A DNA stretch of 64,000 nucleotides from Miscanthus floridulus (Eukaryota > Streptophyta > Magnoliopsida > Poales > Poaceae): contig NC_089598.1 in NCBI RefSeq assembly GCF_019320115.1, positions 83,162,059 to 83,226,058 of the forward strand, given 5' to 3'. Made by a program: the position numbers and the translations under genes. Under the pieces are notes generated by a model. That model worked only from the letters and a program-made list of their open reading frames with translations, had not been told where the DNA came from and made no database searches. This document shows, piece after piece, positions 1 through 12,229 of this stretch (positions are counted from its first letter, which is position 1; every line of letters starts with the position of its first letter).

Positions 1-2649
1 ATTAATTAAGCGCTATATGTAGTATCGTATCACTGATATATGCCTGCAGACTGACGACGGAGCTGGTCACCGATATGATTCCATGCGATCTTCCATTGCA
101 TGGATCATGCATGGACGCATCCTACTCCTCTGAGTATGCGGCGTCATGCATGGCCGAGAATTCAAGATCCACTCCACGACGCCGATTGCATGACGGGACG
201 GACGCGGCGCGACAGGGTGACATCGATCGTCGATGATCGTCGACGCATACGCGTGCAATTGCAAACGCTAGCTCCGTCCGATCCCACTCCCGGGCTCCCC
301 GGCCGGCCCACCCAGCCCACAGCACAAGCGCACGTAGCCAGTTTCTTGGTAAGTCGTCAGCTTCAGGCACCTAAGGTCGCGGTCGAGGAAATGGACGGCT
401 GAAGCCAAAGCCACGGGCCACGGGAGAGGCAGGCCAGGCCACCACGTCGCCAGAGTTGGCTGGGCACAATAATGTGGCTGTCTCGCGGTGGTTGGATATT
501 ACGAGGTGGTGCCTGGTGCGATGACCGATCCATGAGAGTCTTTTGACTCTCTGAACAGAGCTAACTGAACAAAGCATGCATACGTATGCGACCGAGCACG
601 CAGGGAAAACGTACGTCCACATACAGATTCAGATGGATGCATGCATGTTGCATAGCATGGATGCTCTCGGTTCGCGTCGTCGAGATTGTAGCCGGCCGGC
701 CGGCTGCTGTCGGCAGTCCATACAAGCTAGTGCCCGGGCGTCGTCACTGCTGCGCGACACGGGAACGTGGCCTGTTGTTACATTACATGCTGCTGTTAGT
801 TGCTACAGCTAGAGCGCCTGTGTGGGTGTGGCGGTGCTAAAGTCTGTGGTGTGACTTGTGAGACTAGCTTTGGACCGATCGACGTCGCTTCTAAGTTCTG
901 TCCCGTCTCCTCCTCCACAGAACATGGCGAGCTTTCAGTCGTGTGGCCTTTTTCGGTCCCTGTTCGCGCGCGCGTGTGTGATTCTGATTCTGGATCGGGT
1001 GGGTGGGTCGCAGCTCGCGCCCATGGTCCACGGCGGCTCCTCCGATCGATCCTCGTTGTCTGGGGGAGTGGGCCGTGGGCGTCACTGTGCACCGATTGAG
1101 GACACGTTTCTTGGACTGTTCTCTCTTAATTATATAACCCTGCGCTTGGTCACGTCGGCCAACCCTACTAGCAACCATACTAGTACTAGTAACGGTTTAA
1201 GATTCATCTGCCCAACACGTGCTCCGATTAAACCAAACATGAAGTCGTCACAAATGTCCAATGGTAAAAGTCTGTTTACATGTAGGAGTCAAGGTGAATC
1301 CAAACAGACTTTAATTTACATTACATCTTCAAGGTTAGATTCGCATTGTGAGGACGTACGTCCTCAACGAGGAGAACCAAATCGTCAACCAAATCTATGT
1401 CTACTTCTACTACAACTAAAACATGCGTAGTGATATCTCGTCTGCCCAGCTATCCTTCGCCCCTCCGTCCGCTCAGTAATTCCATCCCTCCTTCCCACCT
1501 CATTTCCTCGGCACACAGGCAAGTGGATCCGCTCGCTTAAACAATAGGACAACATGTGAAAAAAGAGATCGGTTACAAAATAGAAATTAAAAAAATGACA
1601 AAAGCTTCCAGTCGTACAAGCATACCGAAATAGGTCATACAGCCAAAGAAACTCGACTTAGGTTGAAAGCTTGCTTTTTTCAGCCGGAGACAGGACTTGT
1701 AATAAGGAATAGGTTAAGTGCATAACCGGAATAAAATTCTTTTTTTTTTTCTAAAAATCTGTCGCCTACAGTTACTAAATAAAAATAACCAATAAAAAAA
1801 TGCGAGTACTGGTGCTTGCAGTGCTAAGTTTAGCTTCCGTTTGCATCCATCTCGCTAATAGTTAGCAAATACGAATGAGTAAAAGAGTAGATCTAAACAA
1901 GTTTATGCTAAATGATGTGCTAACTTCGAACAAGGTTGTAAAAGTTGCTACCGCCAAGTGCTTAAAATCATCGTGTTAATTTTAATAGATCCAACCACGG
2001 TCTAGGACTCAAGTTAAAAGAAGATTTAACTAATAGAGTATGTCTACTACACAACCATGTGTTTTATACAGTTTCAACACATGAATTTTTTTGCACCATA
2101 GGATTAAGATCCAACAGTCTCCACATTTTTTCTACCTCCAGCCTCCACAGATCATAGATTGCAATTTTTTTCTATAGAAGGAAAAATCACAGATCCACCA
2201 CCGCCACCGCCGCCGCGTGCCGGGGCGAGCTCGCCGGTCGCCGGCGCCGGCGCCGGCGCCGGTGGTCACCGGTGAGAAAGAGAGAGAGGGAGAGAGATAA
2301 AAAAAATCAATATGTTTTTTTTTTGCTAAAAACGCACGTGTGTTGTATAGCATTTCTATATAACTAATAACTCAATTCTTTAGTTTTATTACCATGGTTC
2401 TTATCTCGTTGAAATTGAAGACATCGGGTGGACTGCACAATCATGAGGAAATATACATGCATGCAGCAGGCACAACTGCCAAATCAATGCTATATATACA
2501 TGGGCCACCAGCGGTCGTAGCAGTGTGTAACCACCATTAGTATAGGCGTATACATAGGCTCAAGCACAATAGGAAGGGAAGACAAAGTCAGAGCAAGAAG
2601 ACCAAATGTTTCAACACCCATTGCAGAGGTCAGATAGTAGATCCAATAA
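1..2649. other. Intergenic DNA, no recognisable gene
   Basis: I see no convincing gene here. The left 1.4 kb is moderately GC-rich with several open frames (the longest about 190 codons from 858 on +), but none shows a known domain, codon-usage signal or exon structure. The stretch from 1.5 to 2.4 kb is AT-rich with homopolymer runs, interrupted near 2200-2270 by a short CCG/GGCGCC-rich patch and a GA-rich tract. It could include a distal promoter of a gene to the left of the window. Confidence 0.5.
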
Positions 2650-2890
2650 GCCTGTGTTTAGTTGGGTGAAATTTGAAAATTTGGCTACTGCAGCACATTC
2701 GTTTTTATTTAGCAATTAGTATTCAATCATGGACTAATTAGGCTCAAAACGTTCGTCTCGCGATTTCCAACCAAACTGTGCAATTAGTTTTTTTTCGTCT
2801 ATATTTAATGATCCATGCACGTATCGCAAGATTCGATATGATATCTACTGTAGCACTTTTTGGGAAAACTTTTTGGAACTAAACAAGGCC
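2650..2890. mobile_element. MITE flanked by TAA, GTTTAGTT terminal repeats
   Basis: The ends are imperfect inverted repeats (left GCCTGTGTTTAGTT, right end reverse-complemented GGCCTTGTTTAGTT) flanked by TAA on both sides. The interior contains GGACTAATTAGGCTC and TCGTCTCG, which recur in the copy at 15273-15503 and in degraded relatives near 60.25 and 61.0 kb. TAA/TTA duplications are typical of PIF/Harbinger-derived (Tourist-like) MITEs. It does not encode protein. Confidence 0.8.
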
Positions 2891-2928
2891 TAAATGGTGA
2901 GAGCTATAATGCTGTAATGGAAGGTTTA

Positions 2929-3698
2929 GACTGTCTCCAACAGCGATACCCAAACGCAAAATCGGTGGCGCACAGTACCTTTGCATGTCAAAATCGCGCT
3001 CCAACCGAACACCCATACCAGCAACCCATTTTGCGTCCGACGCCGGCAAGGACGCAAAAAAGGGTCGTCCAGGACAGACGACGCAAAAGGGGAGGGGACG
3101 CTCGCCACCCCGTCCACGCCATGCGTTCGGACGGCCTGCCGACCCAGCAGCAGCCCGGCACGCCGAGCCGCGCGCGCCGCCGCCCGGATCTCACCCTCCC
3201 CATGCCCCAGCGCGAGGTCGCCACCTCCCTCGCCGTCCCGCTCCCTCTCCCACCAGTCCCCGCCTCCGCCGGGGGGCCCACCCCGCCGGGCGTCCCCGCT
3301 TCAGGCGCCGCGCAGCAGCAGCAGCAGCCGCCCCCGCTCGCGGAGCTGGAGCGCGTGCGCCGCGTCGGCAGCGGCGCCGGCGGGACGCGCTCAAGGTGCT
3401 CTACGGCAAGAGGGGAGGGGGCGCTCGGCCAGGGCCGCCGCTAGGGGGCGCGCTCGCCGTAGGGCCGCCGGCCGAGGAAGGGGTCGCGGATGGTCGCGGA
3501 TGGCGGCGCTCGGTGGCGCGGCTCCGGCGATGCTCGGCCCCAGCGGCGTCCGGCTCCGGCAAGATGAGGCGACGGGAGCTTTCCTCGTTTGCGTCGGCTG
3601 TTGGAAGAAGTCATTTTTTGGGTCCGTGCCTCTTCACTGTGTGGTACCCAAAGCATGGTATGCCTGTCGTTTTTGGGTCCGATCCGTTGGAGACAGTC
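2929..3698. mobile_element. TIR element with TTA duplication carrying a MAPKK fragment
   Basis: The element begins GACTGTCTCCAAC and ends with its inverse, GTTGGAGACAGTC. It is flanked by TTA at 2926-2928 and 3699-3701. About 100 bp inside each end are A/T-rich and weakly inverted, while the middle (about 3090-3570) is very GC-rich and includes the 5' part of a MAP kinase kinase gene. A 3-bp TTA duplication points to PIF/Harbinger-type transposition; no transposase is present. It behaves as a non-autonomous gene-capturing element of the Pack-TIR kind. The superfamily is inferred from termini and TSD only. Confidence 0.72.
3121..3410 (+). pseudogene. Captured MAP kinase kinase (MKK4/5-type) 5' fragment
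   Basis: From the ATG at 3121 the reading frame gives a basic, Pro-rich N-terminus with RRRPDLTLPMPQ, then LAELERVRRVGSGAGGT. This matches from memory the N-terminus and glycine-rich ATP loop of plant group C MAP kinase kinases (rice MKK4 type). Right after GSGAGGT the family has about 13 residues leading to ALKVLYG. Here the DNA jumps straight to ALKVLYGK in another frame, so an internal deletion of roughly 40 bp has joined the two parts. The kinase core is absent, so this is a non-functional fragment. Group assignment is from memory. Confidence 0.75.
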
Positions 3699-3741
3699 TT
3701 AGGATGCTAGCTAAGCCAGGATCGAATTAACCAGAGACGCC

Positions 3742-3747
<6 letters not shown>

Positions 3748-3772
<25 letters not shown>
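3748..3772. repeat. (GA)n microsatellite
   Basis: A simple run of about a dozen GA units lies just right of the MAPKK-carrying element. Such tracts are length-variable in grasses. No function is claimed. Confidence 0.85.
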
Positions 3773-3773
<1 letters not shown>

Positions 3774-4019
3774 CGCCCAAATCATTGAGCTACGTAGATT
3801 CTTTTTTTGGAGCCAGCTTTGCCTCAACCTAGGCCGGTTCTGCAGTATAGGGCCGTTTTTTTCTGGAGAGAAACGTTGCTTCGCAGGTCCAGTTTGTTTC
3901 TTCTTCTCACAGTTCGCATTGGGCCGTGTCGTGGAACTCATGGGCTCTGGCCAATAATTTATATACCGGTAAAAGGTATATTCTGCTCCTCTAAACTACT
4001 CGTGTTGCTGTATTTTGTT

Positions 4020-4315
4020 TTTTTTTCTTATCTAACACTAAAACCAGAGATCTTACCCACAAGCTCTTAAAACCGATCAAATGATTTCTCTATCTGGTTT
4101 AAAGTGGTTTTGTTCTTTTTTGGTTAAAAAATTCGATAAATACTTGATAAGGCTGGTAAACCACATAAAATGTCTCTAAACTTTTAAAAATTCTAAAAAG
4201 ATTCTAGAGACATATAGGAACACAACAAATCCAAATAAAATATTTAGAGCTTAATGAAAATATCTCTATATCGTTCAAAAAAATAGATTTAGCTATAGGA
4301 AAATTCAGAAGCGTC
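4020..4315. repeat. Dispersed AT-rich repeat, copy 1
   Basis: About 280 bp here are closely similar to 15698-15980. Shared blocks include CTTGATAAGG, ACCACATAAAATGTCTC, AAGATTCTAGAGA and GATTTAGCTATAGGAAAA, in the same order and orientation. No coding frame is kept, so this is a dispersed non-coding repeat, probably a fragment of a larger transposon. No terminal repeats could be defined. Confidence 0.75.
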
Positions 4316-5043
4316 GGTGTTTCGAGTTACCAACTAGTAAATTTCTAGTATTACGCGTCTGGCTCGGATGGTGTGCTTAGATGACACGAGGTTTATACTG
4401 GTTCGGGCAGAAAGTCCCTACATCCAGTTTGTCGCTGCTGCTCGTGTTACTAGCACTGAAAGTTTATAGTAGGAGTTACAAACGAGCGAGAGAGGGATAG
4501 GTCCCAAGTCTCTGATGTGCGTGAGCTCCTAAGGCGTGTTAGGACGTGTGTTTTGACGTCTACAACCATGTAGAGTGGTGAACCGTCGTCCCCCCTCTTG
4601 GGGCGTCCTGCTTCTCCTTTTATAGATGAAGGGGAATAGCAGGTTACATAGAGAGAAAGAGGGAGAAGAGCCAAGGAGAGGAAGGCTTCTAGGACCGCCG
4701 GGCCTTTCTTCTCCTTTATGCGGGCCCCGTCAACACTGCAGATGGTGACTAGGAAGGCTCCACGCCGGGCGCCTGTTCATCACTGATGCCACGCTCCGGC
4801 GTTGTCAGCGAGTCGTGACGTCCCATTCCATCACGGCGGGCGACGTGGCAAACCAGCATGCTGGTCAGCGGCCGTACAGGGAGTAGGTAGCATAGTGACC
4901 ACGCGTCCGCCACTGTTGGTGATGTGAGTTCCCTAGAGTGACATGTCGCGGGCACGGGTCATGTTGAGATGTGCCCGCTCCTTGCACGATGCCAAAAGTT
5001 TAACCTTGGGTTGCACGGAGCCCTCGACACAGGGGACGGGCAA

Positions 5044-5215
5044 GACGGAGCCCCCGACCCAGAGGCCGGGCGAGGTGGAGCCCCCGACCTATAGGCCGGG
5101 TGAGGTGGGGCCCCTGACCCAGAGGTCGGGCGAGGCGGGCCCCCCAACCCAGAGGTCGGGAGAGGCGGAGCCCACCCCTAGAGGTCATGCAAGGCGGAGC
5201 CCGCACACCTGGGGG
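5044..5215. repeat. GC-rich minisatellite, ~30-bp unit
   Basis: About six imperfect tandem units of roughly 30 bp read GGAGCCCCCGACCCAGAGG followed by CCGGGCGAGGT, with substitutions in each unit. Both strands are open in several frames only because the repeat is GC-rich and its period is a multiple of three. It sits inside LTR-retrotransposon debris. Confidence 0.8.
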
Positions 5216-7027
5216 TCGGTTGGAGCTGTAGTCGCGCTCTCGACTGCTTGGATGAATTAATGTTGATGACCATTAGCTCCTCCTCTTCAGGTACCCTAGT
5301 ATTGGTCCTCGACAGTAACCCCCGAGCCTGCGGAGGAGTAGAATACTCCTTCAGAGGCTTTTGCGAATGGGAGGACTCTAAGGGCCTTGGCCTTCTTTTG
5401 TCACCCACGGCGTGTCCTGGGGACGGTGACTCCCTTTCGTCGTGATCGGACCCCTCGGGGGTCTGTCGTTCTAAGAGTCCAACTTTCCTCGAGCCCCCGC
5501 CCATAGCAGGGGTCCAGTCGAGGGTCGGCTCGTCTTTGTGATCATCTTCCTCAAGCGTTTTTTCCGATAAAAACGGAGGGGCTGAGCCGTGCCATGATTT
5601 TCCTCTATGGACAAATCATGGTGCTCGGTGAGCTGTTAACGGGCTAGTTCAAGTGGGGCCTCGACATCCCATTTGTGGGGGTCTAGCTTAGGTCAGCTGA
5701 TGACCGACTCCAGATTCTCAGTGGTCAATCCATATAGTTCTCGGGTCCGTTCGGCCGGTCCTAAGGGCTCTCTGCCTTTCTTCGAGGAAAAACCATGGAT
5801 CTATCCGGTCGAGACTCGAACGTGGGCCAGGATGCCCGCGACGCTCATGTGCCGGGGTACTGGCCACTAGCGGGCCAATCCCTTTTTTTCGTTTGAACAA
5901 GTCTATTCTTTATTTTGGTTGAACAAATTTATTCTTTCTCCCCTTTTTATGTGTAAAAAGGGGTAAAGCGCTCCGACCCTTCCTGTTGTTAAGATTGTAG
6001 AGCTCGAGGTACGGGCGAGAAACTCTGATCACGCTGGTAAGCAAGAGTGCCGTAGCTGCTGGGGCATAGGTTTCTTGTAGTCTGACCAGCCTTACTCAGT
6101 CGTTCGTTTCCGCAAACCTTGCCTCTAGGTTTTTAATGTGAGAAAGGGGTCGGGCATGGCAATTGTTTTAGAAAGGATATATATATACCCTTATCAGCCC
6201 CCTGAGGGAGACCCAACCCTTTGCCGTTGCCTGGGGTTGGGTTTCACTAAAGATCGAGAAGACGATATCGAAACTGGTAGGAGAAAGCATTTTTTTGTTT
6301 AAGAAACGTTATTCTTGGTTTTCGTTTGTACCCCCTCCCTAGGATCCAAGCCATCGCTCTACGACCGCGTATTCGGTCTCCTTGCGAGTCCAACTTTCCT
6401 TGAGCCCCCACGTGTAGCGGGGGTCCGGTCGAGGGTGGGCTCATCTTTGTGATCCACACCCCGTCCACGGTTTCCGCAACCAGAGGGGTTGAGCTAACGT
6501 CACTTGCCTCGATGGCTCGAGTGTCACGCTTGGTGAGCTCGCTAATGGGCATGTTAGAGTGGAATCCAGGTCCATCATTCATAACGGGGTCGGCATAGCC
6601 CTCATGTGGTATTCCACTGCTCCTTAACCCGCCTCCCGACAGATGTCCGAGTCATTCCAAAGACCGACTTAGGTGTCCCACTGGCCTCCCCTCGATGGAG
6701 ATTATGTGGGTATGGCTCGAGGTTAGGATCGAATGAGAAGGTTAAGATGACCCTATCCGCTTCTGAGTGGGTCGGACAAGGGCCGCTGGGGCTCATCTAT
6801 GTTTTCTCCCCTGGCTCTATTCGACGTGAGGCGGCCTCGATCCCTTTGCGGGCTAGCCTTCAAACCTCAATTGGTCGCCGCTCATATCGAATGAGACGAC
6901 TACCGCTTCGTGACGTGATGTGAAGCGTTGTGATGCAATAATTGCATATGTGATGCTTGGATGTATGAGAATGGATGAATGAATGATCATGTACTAGAAA
7001 AGTAAAGTGGGGGTTGGTAAAGTTACC

Positions 7028-7312
7028 TCGATGGCTTGAGTGATGGGTTCGGGGAGCTCTTACTGGATATGTCCGAGTGGAATCCAGGTCCATCGTTCGT
7101 GACGGCGTCGACGTAACCCGCATGGGGCATCCTACTGCTCCTTACTCGTCTCTCGACAGTAGACCGAGCCATCCGATCGACTTGGGTGACCCGCTGGCAC
7201 AGGACTTACCTCGATGGCTCGAGTGATGGGTTCGGGGAGCTCTTACTAGATATGTCCGAGTGGAATCTGGGTCTATCGTTCGTGATGAAGTCGACATAAC
7301 CCGCATGGGGCA
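7028..7312. repeat. Tandem repeat, ~182-bp period
   Basis: The phrase CCTCGATGGCTCGAGT..GGGTTCGGGGAGCTC appears at about 7028 and again at about 7210. The sequence between matches over most of its length (TATGTCCGAGTGGAATC, CGTTCGTGA, ACCCGCATGGGGCATC). A more diverged unit lies near 6480-6650. No coding signal. Confidence 0.7.
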
Positions 7313-7314
7313 TC

Positions 7315-8058
7315 TGTAACACCCTCGGTGTTACACAGTGAATCACTTGCTAAAACATGTCATGAGCATCATACTTAAGTGATATTGCATGTGGTGTGAT
7401 GGATAGGTAAAGCATTGTAACTTAAATGAGTCGTAAAAACATAAAACGAAAAGTTAATTCACGATTTATAAAGTTAGCAAGTAGAGATGTTAACTAATTT
7501 TTATTGAACAAAAATGCTATAAAACATATAGGTGACGTCTAAATAAAGTTGAAGTACAAACTTTGTAGATGACAATGCAACTTTGCCTTTCAAGAATATG
7601 GGTTGTCAATTAGTACTTTTTGGAGCTTAGAATTTGAATTGGAAATTCAAGTCAGCCTTAGCTTTAAATTCTTCTAAGTCTAAAAGTTGGTAGTGTCAAT
7701 GTTACTTTGGCAATTTAATTCTAAAAATTGGATTAAACATTAGTATTATGTTTTTTCCTTAGTGGGTTGCATCAAAGTGAGTAATTTTCAATGGTATAGG
7801 GGTTGGTTTAGTTGGTATGTGTTTTGATCATCAATTAATTAATACAAAAAGTTAGAAAATGATGTTTGGATAGCTAGTCTAGGGTCTTGGGCGCCGGTTG
7901 GCAGCACCAACTTAGCATGCCCATATTTTCTTCTCAAGTCTGCCTTGGTCCGAGTATTTTGCTCCATCTAGTAGCCTTAGGTACCACCTTTAGCTTGGCC
8001 AAGTTGGTTGGGTCATAACCGAGCTAGATGGGTCATGGTTGAAGCTTTAAAATTCATG
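7315..8058. mobile_element. LTR-like fragment starting TGTAACACC..GGTGTTACA
   Basis: The left edge TGTAACACCCTCGGTGTTACA is a short perfect-arm palindrome starting TG, typical of the 5' end of some grass Gypsy LTRs. A related start (TGTAACACCTCTAGTGTTAC) opens the 4.4-kb insertion at 17208. The rest is AT-rich with no open frame. The right border cannot be fixed; it is placed where the next open frame begins. Confidence 0.5.
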
Positions 8059-8090
8059 CATGACACAGTTCGAGCGGTCTGGCGCTGTGG

Positions 8091-8402
8091 GTGCGGTCAC
8101 CGCATGGCCACCCCGTGCCGTGCACTTGGTCACTGAAGAACTCGCTCATCAATGCCCACCTCCACGACATCCCGGCCTGTGTCCAGGAGATTGCCCTCCA
8201 TGGCGTTCGTCATGGCGCGTCGGTGGCGCTGACTGCAGCGCAAGTCCAGACCGGGTATGAGTTCCATGCCATGGAGACCGGTTTCCCAAAGGGCGATGGC
8301 CCTGAGGAGCATGAGGACCTAATGGAAGAATTCGTCGTAGTGGCGGAGGCCATCGTGGACATCACATCTACTCAGGATATGGTGAACAAGGTCTTTGATT
8401 AG
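8091..8402 (+). pseudogene. Possible retrotransposon-derived ORF fragment
   Basis: An open frame of about 100 codons includes HGVRHGASVALTAAQVQTGYEF and ends DMVNKVFD before a stop at 8400-8402. It resembles, from memory, anonymous ORFs found in long LTRs or spacers of grass Gypsy elements, with alternating Ala-rich helices and acidic stretches. It has no catalytic motif and its position between two retroelement pieces supports a retroelement origin. It could also be a chance frame. Confidence 0.35.
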
Positions 8403-8901
8403 TCTGTACTTAGGGCAAACTGATGAATGAAAACTTCTGTTCTTTCATGAATGTATCTCAGTGCAACGCCCCTGTATGTGTCATGAATGTCTTTGTTTTT
8501 ATTTTTTGCTCTAGAGGCGATACATATCGTATCGGCTTTTTATATATTCGAAGATCTTTATTTTTGAACTAAAGGCGATACTTTTCTGATACCGGCTATT
8601 AGAGCCAACAACTAAACGAATCGGCCATCAAGTGTTGATCAAATGTTAAGATGGTGTCTCTTTAAATATCTTTTATTGATCGCTCTTGATAGGTTGCATC
8701 AGCACTTTTTAGATCAAAGGTTAAACGATCGAACGATCCAAGTCAAGCATCTTACTAAATGAAATAGAACTTCCTTTAATAGATATATCCACTCTGAATT
8801 GCACTTATGACTCGACTTAGCGTCCACATACGTCGGCCTAAATCCATCTCTAGGACCAATGCTTATTCTTTCTTAACCCAATGGCCGACGTAAAGCCGTG
8901 A

Positions 8902-9414
8902 CTATTTACTAAAACAAACTCTCAGAGCCGATTGTTTGCATCGGTTGTTGGCTTTCATTGTTGATTTTAATGAAGTCTCCTCCCCATAACTTGCCAAAAA
9001 AGCATCGAAGTCTCCTAGTTTCCAAAAGACTGGATCGGCTATTGCGATACTCATAGACTTATCAGCGCGAACCATCTCAACATCATATCCATGCCATTGA
9101 ATCAAACACTGATGCATGGTCGATGGTATACAACAATTCGCATGAATCCAATCATGACCAAGGAGCAAATTGTACGACCCTTTTCCATCGATGACGAAGA
9201 ATGTGGTGAGTAGAGTCTTACTCCTGATTGTCAGTTCGACATTCATTGCCCCTCGGGTCTTAGACGCATTACCCCCAAAGTCTTTAAGTATCATGTCAGT
9301 CTCAATCAGATCTCCTGGTCCCTTGCCAAGCTTACAAAAAGTGGTGTAAGGCATGAGATTGACAGAAGCACCTCCGTCTACCAATATCTTATTCATCGGC
9401 TTCCCATCAACCAA
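8902..9414 (-). pseudogene. Gypsy retropepsin (aspartic protease) domain
   Basis: The 170-codon frame contains ILVDGGASVNLMPY, the D-[ST/G]-G-A-[S/T] active-site motif of retrotransposon aspartic proteases (here DGGAS). It also has LLTTFFVIDG and YNLLLGHDWIHA, the flap and GHDW motifs typical of grass Gypsy pol. It should cleave the Gag-Pol precursor in an active element. No reverse transcriptase follows. Gag-side sequence (about 9420-9697) precedes it on the same strand, broken from it by a frame change. Confidence 0.85.
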
Positions 9415-12086
9415 ACCTTTTTACATATAAAGCCTTTAAGTGCCGATGCTTGACTGGTTTATCAAATATTGCTTGTTGTATAACCGTTAGCTTGGCAACT
9501 ATTTCTTCATACTCCGATTCATCGAAATCTAAATAAGCTTCTTGATCTGCCGGAGCTCTGAACTCTGATGGCAATAGAAAAACCATTTGAACATTAGCCG
9601 ATGGTTGCCTTTTATCGGCTGTTTGCTTAGCACACCATACTTGAGGTTTACCGGATGCCTGAGCCTGTTCCAACTCTCTATTCCTTAGGCGGTGCACCCT
9701 TCTCTTCTAGCTTCTTGTCAAACCTTCTGGACACCATTAACCTTCCTGCCAAACATATTCTCTCTCATTGCCTTCTTCTTTATAATCAGCCCAGTCTTGA
9801 TCAACAACTCTTTTTCCAAGCCGATTATGAATAGTTCCATTTTTAAAGTGTCGATCCATGTTATCATGATGATATGCATCTTGAGCATGGATAGACCGGC
9901 AGTTGGCTTGAGATTGCCTAAACTCCCAATACTGATCACTGCACTCTGGACAGCTATTCCTGGTAGGCAACTTTAAACCTTCATTCCAGCAATGTCTGAA
10001 GAAAGGACAATTCCAATGTAATTCAGCTTATTTTCTTTCATACCTCTCTTTTTCCTGTTGACGCTGGTATTCTTGCTCTTCTAACCAACGCTGATAATCC
10101 TTTTCTTTCCGCCGCTTCCACTTATTCAACAGAATTCAAGACGTAACCCGCGGCTTTGTTGCCCCATCTTTTGACGTTTCTCCCTGCTCATATTGACGCT
10201 TTTGCTTGTTGTGGCGTCTTCTAATTTCTCTGTATTCATCAGCCGATATTTACATCTCGGGATCGACTATTCTAGCTTCTCTTGATTTGGTTGATCTTAG
10301 GACCTTAGTCTTTCCTTTGAGCGGCCTAACATCAACCATGTTTTGATCTTCTGGGAAAGGATTATCATCAGCTTTCATTTTTCGAGGCCTATTAAATTTG
10401 AGCCTTCCTTGCTGAATAGCCCTCTGTATATGCTGTTGGAAAATTATGCATTCATTAGTGGAATGAGAAGTAGCGTTATGAAACTTGTAGAACTTCTTAT
10501 TCTTCAACTGATCAAGGGGCAACATAACATGATTATCGGGCAACTTGATCTATCCCTTCTGAAGCAAGAAATTGAAGAGCTTGTCTGATTTTGTGACGTC
10601 AAAGTCACAGCTCTCCTCAACTCCTCTTCCCCAAGGATTTGGTACCATTACTGTCTTTTTGCCCCAATTCTATTCAGTCGCGGCAACCTCTTCTTCTTCT
10701 TCTTCATAGCCGTCATCGACTGAGTATGGATTATAAGCTTCGGCCACTGTGGTACTCTTCTGGAATCGGGTATCTCTGCGCATACTCTGGAATTACCTAT
10801 TGAGCGCCGCCACTCGTTGAGCCAATTGACCCAAGTTATCAAATTCCTTGAATGGCCAAAGCAGCTAGCTGATCATCAGCCAAGTTTAATGAGAAGCACA
10901 AATTTCTAGTCTCTTGAAACCTCTGAAGAAACTCAGTGCCCGATTCATTAGTTTTCTGCCTTATAGTTGTCAAATCGGTAATCTTCTTTTCTCTAGTCCC
11001 AGTATAAAAATATGTATGAAATTTCTTTTCTAGGTCAGCCCAATTAGCAATAGAGTTGACTGGCAGTGATGAATACTAAGTAAAGGCTAGCCCCGACAGG
11101 GACAAGGAGAAGAAACAAACTTGATGGGCCTCTTCAACGGATGCTTTGCTCAATTGTGTAAGATACTGACTGACATGTTCTATCGTGCTTGTGTTGTCTT
11201 GGCCAGTGAACTTGGTAAACTCTGGGAGCCTATAATTTGTAGAAAGGGCGACCAAATCATACCATTCTGGATATGGGCGTTTGTACGAGAAGGTCAGTCC
11301 TTTTGGTTTTAGACTGAACTAATTCTTCATCATCTCGGTCACCTTTAGCAACAACTCGTTGGCATGTGAATTTGGATTTCTCTGCACCTACTGACCCATC
11401 TGTGGATTGAAATCCCATGTGCCTTGATACCCTGGATTCAGAATCATGTGAAGGGTGTTATAATCTGTGCCATAATGATACCCTTGTAGAATCTCTATCT
11501 GCTGGGTCCTCTGCTGGTTTGTTGCTTGAAGTCTCTGATTGTAGACATTAGGATCTATATCTCTACGAATCATTTGAATTGATGGTGCTATTTTTTGAGC
11601 CAACGACGGTATGTGGCCTGATGTACCAAAATTGATCACCTAGTTCTGACCTTGCCCCGCCGGCTGTTGCACATGCTGCACTGACGATCTAGGATTATAT
11701 TGTATCTGATTCATAGTAGTACATTGAGCTTGTTCAGATGAACTCTGAACTATCTGGGCATCATCATTACCAGCTGGTGCTGCTTCTTGGTGGCTGGTAC
11801 CGACTTGATTAGTCCCTTGGGTCGACGGATATGAAATGCTGTAATAAGTCGGCCCAACCTGATCAACTGGAAACCCATGAAATACCTCTTTCATGGCGTT
11901 GTGGAATATGTCCAAGAAAGCTTCATTATAGCTTGATATGGCATCACGAACAGATTTGTTTACAGCTTCTGTGAAAAAACGCATGTCTTTAGCTTCATCT
12001 ATATCTGTATGCTCGTGCAATAGAACTCTTGGTAGTAGATATTTCTGAACAATTGTATTGTCACATGTTTTGGTGTAGGACAACAA
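9407..12086 (-). pseudogene. Degenerate Gypsy gag
   Basis: On the minus strand the N-terminal part (12086-11640) is open for 148 codons and continues after one stop to 11388. The central gag fold is recognisable at about 11270-10860, with YRLPEFTKFTGQDN, WADLEKKFHTYFYTG and ESGTEFLQRFQETRN. A piece at 10543-10250 carries KFYKFHNATSHSTNEC, like the linker before the zinc knuckle of related gags, and 9697-9407 is the segment before protease. At least three frame breaks separate these, so no gag protein can be made. Confidence 0.78.
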
Positions 12087-12229
12087 ACACTTATTCTAAA
12101 ATTCTTCTATAGCTTTGCTGATGACACCTTTATCTCCATCAGGTAAATCTTCATAATATACCATAAGGATGTCGTTGTTGTTGTAAACCGCCATGACGAT
12201 TGTGGGGTCCCACCAGGCGTGCCAGAACA

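Larger units (their letters stand above)
4335..7312. mobile_element. LTR-retrotransposon debris with internal repeats
   Basis: The segment opens with GACACGAGGTTTATACTGG, a phrase I recall from LTRs of grass Gypsy elements. It continues GC-rich with no sustained reading frame. Two related blocks (around 5480-5545 and 6390-6455) share CGAGCCCC, GGGGTCC, GTCGAGGGT and TTTGTGATC. From about 6480 to 7312 a unit recurs containing CCTCGATGGCTCGAGT, GTCCGAGTGGAATC and ACCCGCATGGGGCATC. I interpret it as rearranged LTR or spacer sequence. No gag, protease or polymerase is visible and ends cannot be placed. Confidence 0.55.

Noticed and set aside
858..1430. 190-codon open frame on + near the left edge
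   Set aside because: No recognisable domain or splice signals, overlaps equally long frames on both strands, and composition is not coding-like.
5044..5215. CRISPR-like array
   Set aside because: Units are contiguous without unique spacers and the context is a plant genome.
5000..5260. Open frames over the 30-bp minisatellite
   Set aside because: Repeat period is a multiple of three, so open frames are automatic; no start context or homology.
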